From Paracoccaceae bacterium (GTDB lineage Bacteria; Pseudomonadota; Alphaproteobacteria; Rhodobacterales; Rhodobacteraceae), in the NCBI GenBank assembly GCA_027069385.1, contig JALXER010000347.1, positions 1 to 11,290 on the forward strand: DNA of 11,290 bases, in the 5' to 3' direction. Shown here piece after piece: positions 1-6,044 of the stretch (positions are counted from its first letter, which is position 1; each line of letters starts with the position of its first letter). The notes under the pieces are model-generated. The model had not been told where the DNA came from and did no database searches. It saw only the letters and a list, made by a program, of their open reading frames with translations. Made by a program: the position numbers and the translations under genes.

Positions 1-557
1 CGACGCCAGCCCATTTTGCGAAAATAGGCGCGCAGTTCGTTCGGCGTGTTGCGCCGTCCGCGAAAATCATAGTGAACCGGCGCCTGAATGCCGGTAATCG
101 GGCCACCCAGATATACATTGCCCGCGTGGTTGTGCAGATAGTTAACCGCCGGGTGGGCAACGTCATCGGCACCAAATACCTTTTCGGCCTCGATCGTTTT
201 GTTCGGGGTCCATTTATCGGTGATCGACAGGATGGCCAGAATGACACCCTCGGCATCGCGCAGCGCGATATCCTGATCCACTTCAACGGTTTCGGCAAAT
301 TTTTCTGACACATCAAGCGTAATGGGCATGGGCCACAAGGCACCGTCTGCCATGCGCATGTCACTGACGACCGAATCATAATCGGCTTTCGACATGAACC
401 CTTTTAGCGGGTTAAACCCGCCGTTCATCAGCAGTTCCAGATCGCATACCTGACGCGGGGTCAGGTCCAGACTGGGAAGCGCAGCCGCTTCGTGCTTTAG
501 CTTTTCGGCGCTGTCATAGGAAACATAGAGTTCGGGAATGGGGGTCAATTGGTTCAT
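1..557 (-). CDS. sat: ATP sulfurylase (sulfate adenylyltransferase), N-terminal part, cut by window edge
   Basis: The gene reads leftward from an ATG at 557-555 and stays open to base 1, giving 185 residues with no stop. ATP sulfurylase makes adenosine 5'-phosphosulfate (APS) from ATP and sulfate, the first cytoplasmic step of sulfate assimilation. What is seen: the N-terminal PUA-like domain, including the characteristic block LLMNGGFNPLKGFM at residues 42-55, a VYLGGPI segment, and the NELRAYFRKMGW segment just before the edge, which leads into the catalytic domain. The catalytic HxxH region lies outside the window. In many Rhodobacterales this enzyme is fused to a C-terminal APS kinase; that cannot be judged here. 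The start has only a weak ribosome binding site, but no better in-frame start precedes the family's usual N-terminus. It lies 143 nt downstream of trxB on the same strand, with a hairpin between, so it is probably transcribed separately. Confidence 0.93.
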   Translation of the reverse strand, partial: MNQLTPIPELYVSYDSAEKLKHEAAALPSLDLTPRQVCDLELLMNGGFNPLKGFMSKADYDSVVSDMRMADGALWPMPITLDVSEKFAETVEVDQDIALRDAEGVILAILSITDKWTPNKTIEAEKVFGADDVAHPAVNYLHNHAGNVYLGGPITGIQAPVHYDFRGRRNTPNELRAYFRKMGWR

Positions 558-672
558 GTGGTCAATCTTGCTGGTTTGTGTTCAATACATAAAGCTCGCG
601 CAAAGGGTTCTACCCTGTGACGGGGCAGAATACCAGAACCATTGTTACCGGATTTCGGGTTAATAAGGGGTA

Positions 673-694
673 TCGGCGCGGGTGGCCGCGCCGA
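673..694 (-). terminator. Terminator-like hairpin after trxB
   Basis: A perfect 9-bp inverted repeat, TCGGCGCGG / CCGCGCCGA, encloses the 4-nt loop GTGG. It begins 6 nt past the trxB stop codon in the direction of trxB transcription. The stem is very GC-rich, as expected for an intrinsic terminator, but the leftward tail (TACCCCTTATTAA) is not a clean U-tract, so termination may be partial. It separates trxB from sat. Confidence 0.5.
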
Positions 695-700
695 ATTTGT

Positions 701-1642
701 CTATTCCTGCTCAGCCAGAAACCGTTCGGCCTCTAACGCGGCCATACAGCCCATGCCAGCCGAGGTAATGGCCTGACGATATTTGTAATCGGTCAGATCG
801 CCCGCGGCAAACACCCCCGGAATAGAGGTTTCGGTGCTGTCGGGTTTGGTCACGACATAACCGCCCATATGGGTTTCCAGCGTATCCTTGACCAGTTCAT
901 TCGACGGAGCGTGGCCGATGGCGATAAACACCCCTTTGCAGGGAATTTCGGTGATCTCGCCGGTTTTGACGTGACGAACCCGCACGCCTTCAACACCCAG
1001 CGGCTCGTCAGTGCCGAACACTTCTTCCAGTTCGTGAAACCAAAGCGGAGTGATTTTTTCATTTTTGAACAACCGGTCTTGCAGGATTTTTTCGGACCGG
1101 AGTTCGTCACGGCGGTGGATCAACGTGACCTTGGAGGCAAAATTGGTCAGAAACAACGCTTCTTCTACAGCGGAGTTGCCGCCGCCAACCACGACAATTT
1201 CTTGCCCCCGGTAAAAGAATCCGTCGCAGGTCGCGCAAGCGGAAACACCGAACCCTTTGAATTTTTCCTCCGAGGGCAGGCCAAGCCAGCGTGCCTGAGC
1301 GCCGGTTGCCAGCACAACCGCATCGGCCGTATAGGTGGTGCCGCTTTCGCCTTTGGCAGTGAACGGGCGTTTGGACAGGTCAAGATCCGAGATGTGATCG
1401 CTGATGATCTCGGTCCCCGCCGCGCGGGCGTGATCTTCCATTTCCACCATCAAATCAGGGCCTTGCACCTCTTTGCGCGAGGGCCAGTTTTCAACTTCGG
1501 TGGTGATGGTCAACTGGCCGCCGGGCTGGACGCCCTGAACCAGGATCGGTTCCAGCATTGCACGGGCGCCGTAAATGCCAGCCGTATACCCCGCCGGGCC
1601 GGATCCGATGATTAATAGTTTGGTATGCCGTTCAGTAGTCAT
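701..1642 (-). CDS. trxB: Thioredoxin reductase (NADPH)
   Basis: Cytoplasmic flavoenzyme of 313 aa, the normal length for low-molecular-weight bacterial TrxB. It passes electrons from NADPH through FAD and a redox-active disulfide to thioredoxin. Seen in order: FAD-binding Rossmann motif GSGPAGYTAG at residues 13-22; redox-active CATC at 136-139; NADPH-binding motif VVGGGNSAVEEA at 151-162 followed by HRRDELR at 176-182; the second FAD contact GDLTD at 281-285; and the C-terminal YRQAITSAGMGCMAALEAERFL region. The ATG at 1642-1640 is preceded by AGGTAAG at close spacing. It is divergent from the Lrp-type gene starting at 1824, sharing a 181-nt upstream region, and upstream of sat. Reduced thioredoxin is the usual electron donor for (P)APS reductases, so the link with sat is metabolically sensible, though that coupling is inference. 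Confidence 0.97.
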   Translation of the reverse strand: MTTERHTKLLIIGSGPAGYTAGIYGARAMLEPILVQGVQPGGQLTITTEVENWPSRKEVQGPDLMVEMEDHARAAGTEIISDHISDLDLSKRPFTAKGESGTTYTADAVVLATGAQARWLGLPSEEKFKGFGVSACATCDGFFYRGQEIVVVGGGNSAVEEALFLTNFASKVTLIHRRDELRSEKILQDRLFKNEKITPLWFHELEEVFGTDEPLGVEGVRVRHVKTGEITEIPCKGVFIAIGHAPSNELVKDTLETHMGGYVVTKPDSTETSIPGVFAAGDLTDYKYRQAITSAGMGCMAALEAERFLAEQE

Positions 1643-1673
1643 TTTCTTACCTTTTGAATGGTGATTTGCCGGT

Positions 1674-1679
1674 AATATA
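1674..1679 (-). promoter_or_regulatory. Possible -10 element of trxB promoter
   Basis: Reading leftward there is TATATT at 1679-1674, 31 nt ahead of the trxB ATG. No convincing -35 is found at the usual distance, so this is only a candidate. An 8-bp palindrome AAGCGCTT (1679-1686) abuts it and could be an operator. Confidence 0.25.
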
Positions 1680-1823
1680 AGCGCTTTGGCCCGGATTAGA
1701 AGGGGAATACAGGTGTTTGTGATGCTTTTCTAAAGGGAAGGTTTGCAGGTATTTTGTGAAATAATATTGCGCCGCGCCCTTGTGATGAGTAATAAGGATG
1801 AAAATGAAAAAGGTGAGAGACGA

Positions 1824-2306
1824 ATGCCCAATTCTAAGCTTGATCGGCTTGATCGGAAAATACTGGCAGAATTGCAAAGTGACGGGCGGATTACCAATGT
1901 TGAACTGTCCCAGCGCGTCGGAATTTCCGCGCCACCCTGTTTGCGTCGTGTCCGCACGTTAGAGGAATCGGGTTACATCCGCGGTTATCATGCCGATGTC
2001 AGCGCGCGCGATCTGGGGTTCGAAGTGCAGGTTTTTGCCATGGTGGGCCTGCATTCACAGGCCGAATCCGACCTTGTCGAATTCGAAGAGCGGGTACAAA
2101 ACTGGCCAATGGTGCGCGAATGCCACATGCTGAACGGTGAAATCGACTTTATCCTGAAATGCGTTTCCCCTGATCTGAGCACCTTTCAGAAATTTCTGAC
2201 CGAAGAGCTGACCTCGGCACCGAATGTCGCCAGCGTTCGCACCTCGCTGGTTATCCGGGTTGCCAAGGACAAGCCCGGGGTTCCGTTTTCGCTGATCGAA
2301 AGCTAG
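1824..2306 (+). CDS. Lrp/AsnC family transcriptional regulator
   Basis: Predicted DNA-binding regulator of 160 aa, typical for the family. The N-terminal winged helix-turn-helix (about residues 5-60) shows the family opening LDRLDRKILAELQSDGRITN and the recognition-helix segment VGISAPPCLRRVRTLEESG, followed by YIRGYHA. The C-terminal half (about 70-150) is the RAM/AsnC ligand-binding and oligomerisation domain. Its segments VRECHMLNGEIDFILKC and VASVRTSLVIR are recognisable. ATG 1824 is chosen because AGGTGAG at 1811-1817 gives a well-placed ribosome binding site and the protein then begins at the family's normal N-terminus. The in-frame ATG at 1785 lacks a clear site. It is divergent from trxB, and such regulators often control themselves and their neighbour, so trxB is a candidate target (inference). 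The ligand cannot be told. Its TAG stop is nested with that of pgeF. Confidence 0.93.
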   Translation: MPNSKLDRLDRKILAELQSDGRITNVELSQRVGISAPPCLRRVRTLEESGYIRGYHADVSARDLGFEVQVFAMVGLHSQAESDLVEFEERVQNWPMVRECHMLNGEIDFILKCVSPDLSTFQKFLTEELTSAPNVASVRTSLVIRVAKDKPGVPFSLIES

Positions 2307-3070
2307 GGCCGGTCCGGCAATGTGATCACAGAAATCTGTCGACCATAATCTGAAATACCCCGATGGGTGTTACGCCGATAGGAATAGAAATCCGCATGTT
2401 CGGTATAGGTGCAGTTTCCGGTCCGGGTTGCTGCGGCAAGTCCTTGTTCCTGAAGGCGAAATAGCACAAATGACGGAAGGTCGAAATGCGCATTACCCGA
2501 CGGGTAGGGCTTGAAAAAACGGGCGAAATCGCTGGTGTTCTCTACGAAAGTATCTACAAATTCCGGCCCGACTTCATAGGCATCCTGACGGATACACGGG
2601 CCAATGGTTGCAGATATGTGATCACGTTTGGCGCCCAGATTAATCATCGCGCTTATCGTTGCCTCGATAACCCCCTCCAACGCCCCGCGCCAACCGGCAT
2701 GCGCCGCCCCAACAACTTGTGCGCCAGGGTCATAAAACAGCACCGGCGCACAATCGGCGGTCAGCACCCCAAGGCCGGTTTTCGGCTGGTTGGTTACCAT
2801 CGCATCGGCCATCACATTTGGTCGATAGACGGTAGGTTCGGTAATTGTGATCACATCGGTTGAATGGAATTGATGGGTTGAAATAAGATGCTCGACCTTC
2901 AGGCCCAGCATCTTTGCCACCTTTTCCCGGTTTTGCGCGACGTTTTCGGTCTCGTCATCCGACCCGAATCCGCAGTTCAGGCTGTCATAAATTCCCGATG
3001 ACACACCGTCTTTTCGGGTAAAAAATCCGTGCGGGGCAGGGGCTAACAGTGTAGATTGGATCGGTTTCAT
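2303..3070 (-). CDS. pgeF: Peptidoglycan editing factor PgeF (YfiH/DUF152, multicopper polyphenol oxidase-like family)
   Basis: Cytoplasmic protein of 255 aa, full length for the YfiH family. In E. coli the family member clears wrongly made UDP-MurNAc-L-Ser, which keeps L-serine out of the peptidoglycan stem. Other members have been credited with purine nucleoside or polyphenol oxidase activity, so the exact reaction here is not proven. Seen: HGFFTRKDGVSSGIYDSLN near residues 14-32; metal or catalytic ligands in QFHS (H69), TADCAPVLFYD (C107) and AAHAGWRGALEG (H124); TIGPCI at 155-160; and YSYRRN at 229-234. It lies 2 nt downstream of midA and so is almost surely cotranscribed with lgt and midA. 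Three TGTGATCACA-type palindromes lie inside it (2321, 2617, 2846). Its stop is nested with the stop of the convergent Lrp gene. Confidence 0.93.
   Translation of the reverse strand: MKPIQSTLLAPAPHGFFTRKDGVSSGIYDSLNCGFGSDDETENVAQNREKVAKMLGLKVEHLISTHQFHSTDVITITEPTVYRPNVMADAMVTNQPKTGLGVLTADCAPVLFYDPGAQVVGAAHAGWRGALEGVIEATISAMINLGAKRDHISATIGPCIRQDAYEVGPEFVDTFVENTSDFARFFKPYPSGNAHFDLPSFVLFRLQEQGLAAATRTGNCTYTEHADFYSYRRNTHRGISDYGRQISVITLPDRP
2321..2330. repeat. TGTGATCACA palindrome, copy 1 (perfect)
   Basis: A perfect 10-bp palindrome near the 3' end of pgeF, encoding S-V-I-T across Ser-Val-Ile-Thr codons. Flanks are unlike the other copies. Confidence 0.9.
2617..2626. repeat. TGTGATCACG, near-perfect copy 2
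   Basis: Nine of ten bases match the palindrome and the 8-bp core GTGATCAC is intact. It is read in a different frame from copy 1, encoding R-D-H in pgeF. Confidence 0.85.
2846..2855. repeat. TGTGATCACA palindrome, copy 3 (perfect)
   Basis: A perfect copy in the 5' half of pgeF, encoding D-V-I-T. Confidence 0.9.
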
Positions 3071-3072
3071 GA

Positions 3073-4131
3073 CTATCCCCCAAAGCCCGGAATGTGGGTC
3101 AACGTGTTTGAATATAGCGCAAGAACCTTGAACAGTCTCCCCATTTCATCGGGGTGGGTCAGGCGGCGATGTCCGTCAATAACGCGTTGGGCCGTTGCCT
3201 CTTTGACAGCTTGGCAGAGCTTCTCGGCCCGCTCGGTAATCCCAAGATATTCAAGGAACTCCCCTTGCGTCGTAAACCTGTGATCACAACCCGAAAGCCG
3301 GGCTATGTTCTTGAAATCAACATGAGAAGTCAGGTCCGCCTTTCCAAGGTTTTCAAACGGGCTAACCGATTGGTGGTTGCGTAATGCCTGAAAGGTATCA
3401 CCGGTGCCAGACCATGTGCCATAATCGACGATTAACGCCGCGCCGCCATGTGCGCGAAGCCGTTGGCCAAGCATAAAGGCCAGATCATCCCGTTGGGCAC
3501 TTGGTTCGATGATTGATCCGGTTTGGGTATCAGGATAAATAAGGTCGAGATCCGGGTTGGTTCGGGGGGCGGTCCGTTGAACATGGAAACGATTTTCGCC
3601 GTGATCAACCCGAAGTTCAGCCCATCCGGTTTGGGTTTTTACATACTGATCAATCGGTAAAGCATCGAAAAACTCGTTGGCAATGATATAGCTAAACCCA
3701 TGTGGTACCTCGTTTAATTCAGTATACCAATGGCATTCAGCATTTGTGATCACATCTTTCTGGAGCGCTGTCAGTCGGGGGCTGACTTCGACCAGATGCA
3801 CCTGTAACGCGTCCATAAACGCTGGAAATTGCCGGGAAACCCGTAAAATATCGGCCATCAAGGTGCCCTTGCCCGGCCCCAGCTCGATCAGGTTGACTTG
3901 TGGTCTTTGGCCTTGCAATTCCCACATCGAAAGCAGCCAGATACCGATCATTTCACCAAAAAGCTGGCTGATTTCGGGCGCGGTTACAAAGTCTCCGGTT
4001 TTCCCGATGGAATCTTGAATTGTGTAATACCCATGCTTCGAATGGGTCAGGCAGGTTTGCATAAACCTGGACAAGGAAATCGGGCCATCCGCTTGAATTT
4101 CCGAGCCTATTATCCGTTCAAGCGCGGGCAT
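3073..4131 (-). CDS. MidA/NDUFAF7-family class I SAM-dependent methyltransferase (DUF185)
   Basis: Protein of 352 aa resembling the MidA/NDUFAF7 family. The mitochondrial member methylates an arginine of a complex I subunit during assembly; whether the bacterial protein does the same is unproven. Seen: the family block GKTGDFVTAPEISQLFGEMIG at about residues 43-63; SAM-binding motif I in LIELGPGKGTLMADILR (about 81-97); the acidic EVSPRL after the next strand; and the family signature IIANEFFDALPIDQY (about 149-163). ATG at 4131-4129 is chosen. An in-frame TTG at 4152 would add seven residues and lengthen the overlap with lgt, but it has no better ribosome binding site. With the ATG, the gene overlaps the end of lgt by 14 nt, which suggests translational coupling. 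It is followed after 2 nt by pgeF. It carries two TGTGATCACA palindromes. Confidence 0.9.
   Translation of the reverse strand: MPALERIIGSEIQADGPISLSRFMQTCLTHSKHGYYTIQDSIGKTGDFVTAPEISQLFGEMIGIWLLSMWELQGQRPQVNLIELGPGKGTLMADILRVSRQFPAFMDALQVHLVEVSPRLTALQKDVITNAECHWYTELNEVPHGFSYIIANEFFDALPIDQYVKTQTGWAELRVDHGENRFHVQRTAPRTNPDLDLIYPDTQTGSIIEPSAQRDDLAFMLGQRLRAHGGAALIVDYGTWSGTGDTFQALRNHQSVSPFENLGKADLTSHVDFKNIARLSGCDHRFTTQGEFLEYLGITERAEKLCQAVKEATAQRVIDGHRRLTHPDEMGRLFKVLALYSNTLTHIPGFGG
3279..3288. repeat. TGTGATCACA palindrome, copy 4 (perfect)
   Basis: A perfect copy in the 3' half of the midA-like gene. It is read as Cys-Asp-His, a different frame from copies 1, 3 and 5. Confidence 0.9.
3745..3754. 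repeat. TGTGATCACA palindrome, copy 5 (perfect)
   Basis: A perfect copy in the 5' half of the midA-like gene, encoding D-V-I-T just after the EVSPRL segment, in a part of the protein that varies in the family. Confidence 0.9.
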
Positions 4132-5005
4132 TTCGGTTCCATGCAAGCGCAATCAGCAGGATGCCGGCCAGAATCATCGGTGTCGAAAGCAGTTGCCCCA
4201 TGGTCAGGCCGGTGTCGAACAGGTGGATAACATACCCGTTCGGGTTCAATTCGGTAATAAACTGCGCATCAGGGTTGCGGAAATACTCGATAATAAAGCG
4301 GGAAAGGCCGTAACCCGCCAAAAACAAGCCGGTTAACCGCCCAGGATGCCGTAGCCATCCCCTTGCATAGACAAGGAAAAACAGAACGACCCCCAGTATC
4401 AACCCTTCCATTCCGGCTTCGTAAAGCTGGCTTGGGTGGCGGGTACAGGCGCCGACCCATGTATCGGGGCAGGTTAACGCATCCGGAGCGGGAAACAGAA
4501 CGGCCCAGCTTACATCGGTCGGGCGGCCCCATAGCTCCGGTTTAATGAAGTTTGCCAGACGGACCAGAAAGATCCCGATGGGGGAAACCACCGCGACTGT
4601 ATCCGCAATGCTAAGAACCGACAGCCGGTTGCGCCACGCAAAGAACACAATTGCCAGAACCACGCCCAGAAACCCGCCATGAAAGGCCATGCCACCTTGC
4701 CAGACTTTCACTATTTCAACAGGATTAGCCCAGTAATACCCGGGTTTATAGAACAAAACGAACCCCAAGCGGCCACCGAGCACGACTCCGAGGATGATCC
4801 AGGTCATCAGGTCTTCGACCTGTTTCGGGGCCATGGATGGCGTGGCCCAAATACGGGTATTTCGCACCATTCGAACCATAAAATACCACCCCAGCACCAG
4901 CCCCGCGATATAACCGAGCGCATACCACCGCAAAGCAATCGGAATGCCGAAAAGGTCAAACGAAAACAGCTCGGGCGAGATGTCCGGGAAGGGGATTACA
5001 AACAT
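4118..5005 (-). CDS. lgt: Prolipoprotein diacylglyceryl transferase
   Basis: Inner-membrane enzyme of 295 aa that transfers diacylglycerol from phosphatidylglycerol to the lipobox cysteine of prelipoproteins, the first step of lipoprotein maturation. Seen: several hydrophobic membrane spans; FHGGFLG at residues 108-114; the signature region RLANFIKPELWGRPTD at 149-164 with R149, N152, E157 and G160 kept; RHPSQLYEA at 189-197; and the late GYGLSRFIIEYFRNPDAQ at 231-248 with its Arg and Glu. Two signature positions deviate (V148 where Gly is usual, K155 where Asn is usual). ATG at 5005-5003 follows a strong AAGGAG at 5019-5014. It is first in a likely lgt-midA-pgeF operon and divergent from ubiK. 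The SleB-type lipoprotein encoded further right (9308-8826) is a probable substrate. Confidence 0.97.
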   Translation of the reverse strand: MFVIPFPDISPELFSFDLFGIPIALRWYALGYIAGLVLGWYFMVRMVRNTRIWATPSMAPKQVEDLMTWIILGVVLGGRLGFVLFYKPGYYWANPVEIVKVWQGGMAFHGGFLGVVLAIVFFAWRNRLSVLSIADTVAVVSPIGIFLVRLANFIKPELWGRPTDVSWAVLFPAPDALTCPDTWVGACTRHPSQLYEAGMEGLILGVVLFFLVYARGWLRHPGRLTGLFLAGYGLSRFIIEYFRNPDAQFITELNPNGYVIHLFDTGLTMGQLLSTPMILAGILLIALAWNRNARA

Positions 5006-5030
5006 TAAGATGTCTCCTTGGGTTTGCGCA

Positions 5031-5059
5031 GTGTTTCAACGCACCGCGCGCATTGTCAA
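5031..5059 (-). promoter_or_regulatory. Candidate promoter of lgt-midA-pgeF
   Basis: Reading leftward, a perfect consensus -35 TTGACA lies at 5059-5054. At 17-nt spacing the -10 position (5036-5031) reads AAACAC, a poor match to TATAAT but of a kind tolerated in alphaproteobacteria. It is 26 nt upstream of the lgt ATG with the ribosome binding site between. Confidence 0.4.
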
Positions 5060-5069
5060 GCGCATCCGT

Positions 5070-5099
5070 TTGCATTTGGCGGACAAATGCGCATATAGG
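5070..5099 (+). promoter_or_regulatory. Candidate ubiK promoter with overlapping inverted repeat
   Basis: TTGCAT at 5070-5075 and CATATA at 5092-5097 (16-nt spacer), or TATAGG at 5094-5099 (18-nt spacer), make a plausible sigma70 promoter ahead of ubiK. A perfect inverted repeat, GCATTTG (5072-5078) and CAAATGC (5084-5090) with a 5-nt spacer, lies between the two boxes, where a repressor could block RNA polymerase. The operator role is inference. Confidence 0.4.
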
Positions 5100-5125
5100 T
5101 GGGTAGGTAAAAAAAGGGAACCGAA

Positions 5126-5386
5126 ATGCAAAACAAAAACCGCATTTTTGATGATATGTCCAAACTGATGAACAATGCGCTTGGCGTTGCCCAAGGGGCG
5201 CGGACCGAGGCGGAAACCGCCGTCAAGTCGATGATGGACCGCTGGATGGCCGAACGCGATTTCGTCTCGCGCGAGGAACTGGAGGTCGCCAAACGCATGG
5301 CGCAAAAAGCGCTGGAACAGGTGGAAGCGCTGCAATCCCGGCTGGATGAGCTGGAAAAACCCAAATCCAAGGGTAAAAAGGCCTGA
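5126..5386 (+). CDS. ubiK: Ubiquinone biosynthesis accessory factor UbiK (YqiC/BMFP family)
   Basis: Small protein of 86 aa, the usual size for the family. In enterobacteria UbiK binds UbiJ and membrane lipid and supports the Ubi enzyme complex in aerobic ubiquinone synthesis. Older work called the family membrane-fusogenic. Seen: the N-terminal segment RIFDDMSKLMNNALGVAQGA (residues 6-25), then a Glu/Arg/Lys-rich amphipathic stretch with SREELEVAKRMAQKALEQVE and LQSRLDELE (about 47-77), which looks like a coiled coil, and a basic tail (KPKSKGKKA). The ATG follows GGGAA at 5116-5120. It is transcribed away from lgt. A 144-nt gap with no clear terminator follows before the YbjN gene. Confidence 0.92.
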   Translation: MQNKNRIFDDMSKLMNNALGVAQGARTEAETAVKSMMDRWMAERDFVSREELEVAKRMAQKALEQVEALQSRLDELEKPKSKGKKA

Positions 5387-5530
5387 TTTCGCCCATGCCG
5401 TCATTTTGTTAGCGCGAATCGCTTTACAGATGGGGTGTATGTGACAACAATAGATGTTGTGTCGGGGCTTTGGCGCGCTACAAGAATTAGCGGAGCCTCG
5501 CGAATAGACCAACAGCTATTGGGGCCGGAT

Positions 5531-6034
5531 ATGGGCATGCAGGAGAGATTCGGGATCTGGGGCGGGCACCACCCGATCGATCTTGTGCAGACGGTCGCGG
5601 ATCGCAAAAACTGGCTGTTCGAGCGGGTCGAGGAAGAGCGGATCACGCTGATTGTCGAAGGTGATTGGCAGCAGTATTCGATCGGGATTGATCTGTCCTG
5701 CCAGCAGGATATGCTGAACCTGATTTGTGCTTTCGATATGAGTTCGAACGAAACGGTGCTGCCATCGCTATATGAAACGCTGAATCTGATCAATGTTGAC
5801 GGTTTTGCCGGCGGATTTTCTTACTGGCAGGAGCAACAATTACTGGTTTATCGTTATACGATGATGATCGGCGGCGGGGCCATTGTTTCGGTTGTGCAGC
5901 TGGAGCAGATGCTAATGGAATCAGTATCGATTTGCGACCGGTATTATCCGGTTTTCCAATTGGTCGGCTGGGATGTGGAACGCCCGGTAAACGCAATGAA
6001 TATGGCCATTCCTGCCACTGTCGGGCGTGCATAA
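5531..6034 (+). CDS. YbjN-domain protein of unknown function
   Basis: Predicted 167-aa protein matching the YbjN (DUF1790) type common next to proC in Rhodobacterales. Its biochemical role is not known; enterobacterial YbjN affects stress and motility phenotypes and resembles a secretion-chaperone fold. Seen: HPIDLVQTVADRKNW early on, an alternating strand-rich core (ITLIVEGDWQQYSIGIDL), LPSLYETLNLIN, GFSYWQEQQLLVYRY and the C-terminal YYPVFQLVGW. ATG 5531 is preferred. The frame is open back to a GTG at 5435, but those 32 codons use ACA, ATA (twice), AGA, GGA, CGA and CTA, unlike the rest of the gene, and the protein family normally begins near residue 1 of this choice. ATG 5537 is also possible. 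proC begins 10 nt after the stop, so the two are probably cotranscribed. Confidence 0.82.
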   Translation: MGMQERFGIWGGHHPIDLVQTVADRKNWLFERVEEERITLIVEGDWQQYSIGIDLSCQQDMLNLICAFDMSSNETVLPSLYETLNLINVDGFAGGFSYWQEQQLLVYRYTMMIGGGAIVSVVQLEQMLMESVSICDRYYPVFQLVGWDVERPVNAMNMAIPATVGRA

Positions 6035-6044
6035 AGGGCTGATA

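Noticed and set aside
605..615. GGGT-TCT-ACCC mini-hairpin ahead of sat as a regulatory structure
   Set aside because: A 4-bp stem is too short to separate from chance, and no riboswitch-like architecture surrounds it.
869..1615. Rightward 248-codon open frame over trxB
   Set aside because: It is a shadow of trxB on the opposite strand; the translated product resembles no protein family.
2321..3754. TGTGATCACA sites as CRP/FNR-type regulator sites
   Set aside because: CRP sites need TGTGA and TCACA separated by six bases. Here the arms overlap with no spacer, and the sites lie inside coding sequence far from starts.
4132..4152. TTG start for the midA-like gene at 4152
   Set aside because: It adds only seven residues, has no clear ribosome binding site, and deepens the overlap with lgt. 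The ATG at 4131 fits better.
5036..5512. Leftward 158-codon open frame spanning ubiK
   Set aside because: It covers ubiK antisense plus intergenic DNA and includes the divergent promoter region. No ribosome binding site or recognisable domain.
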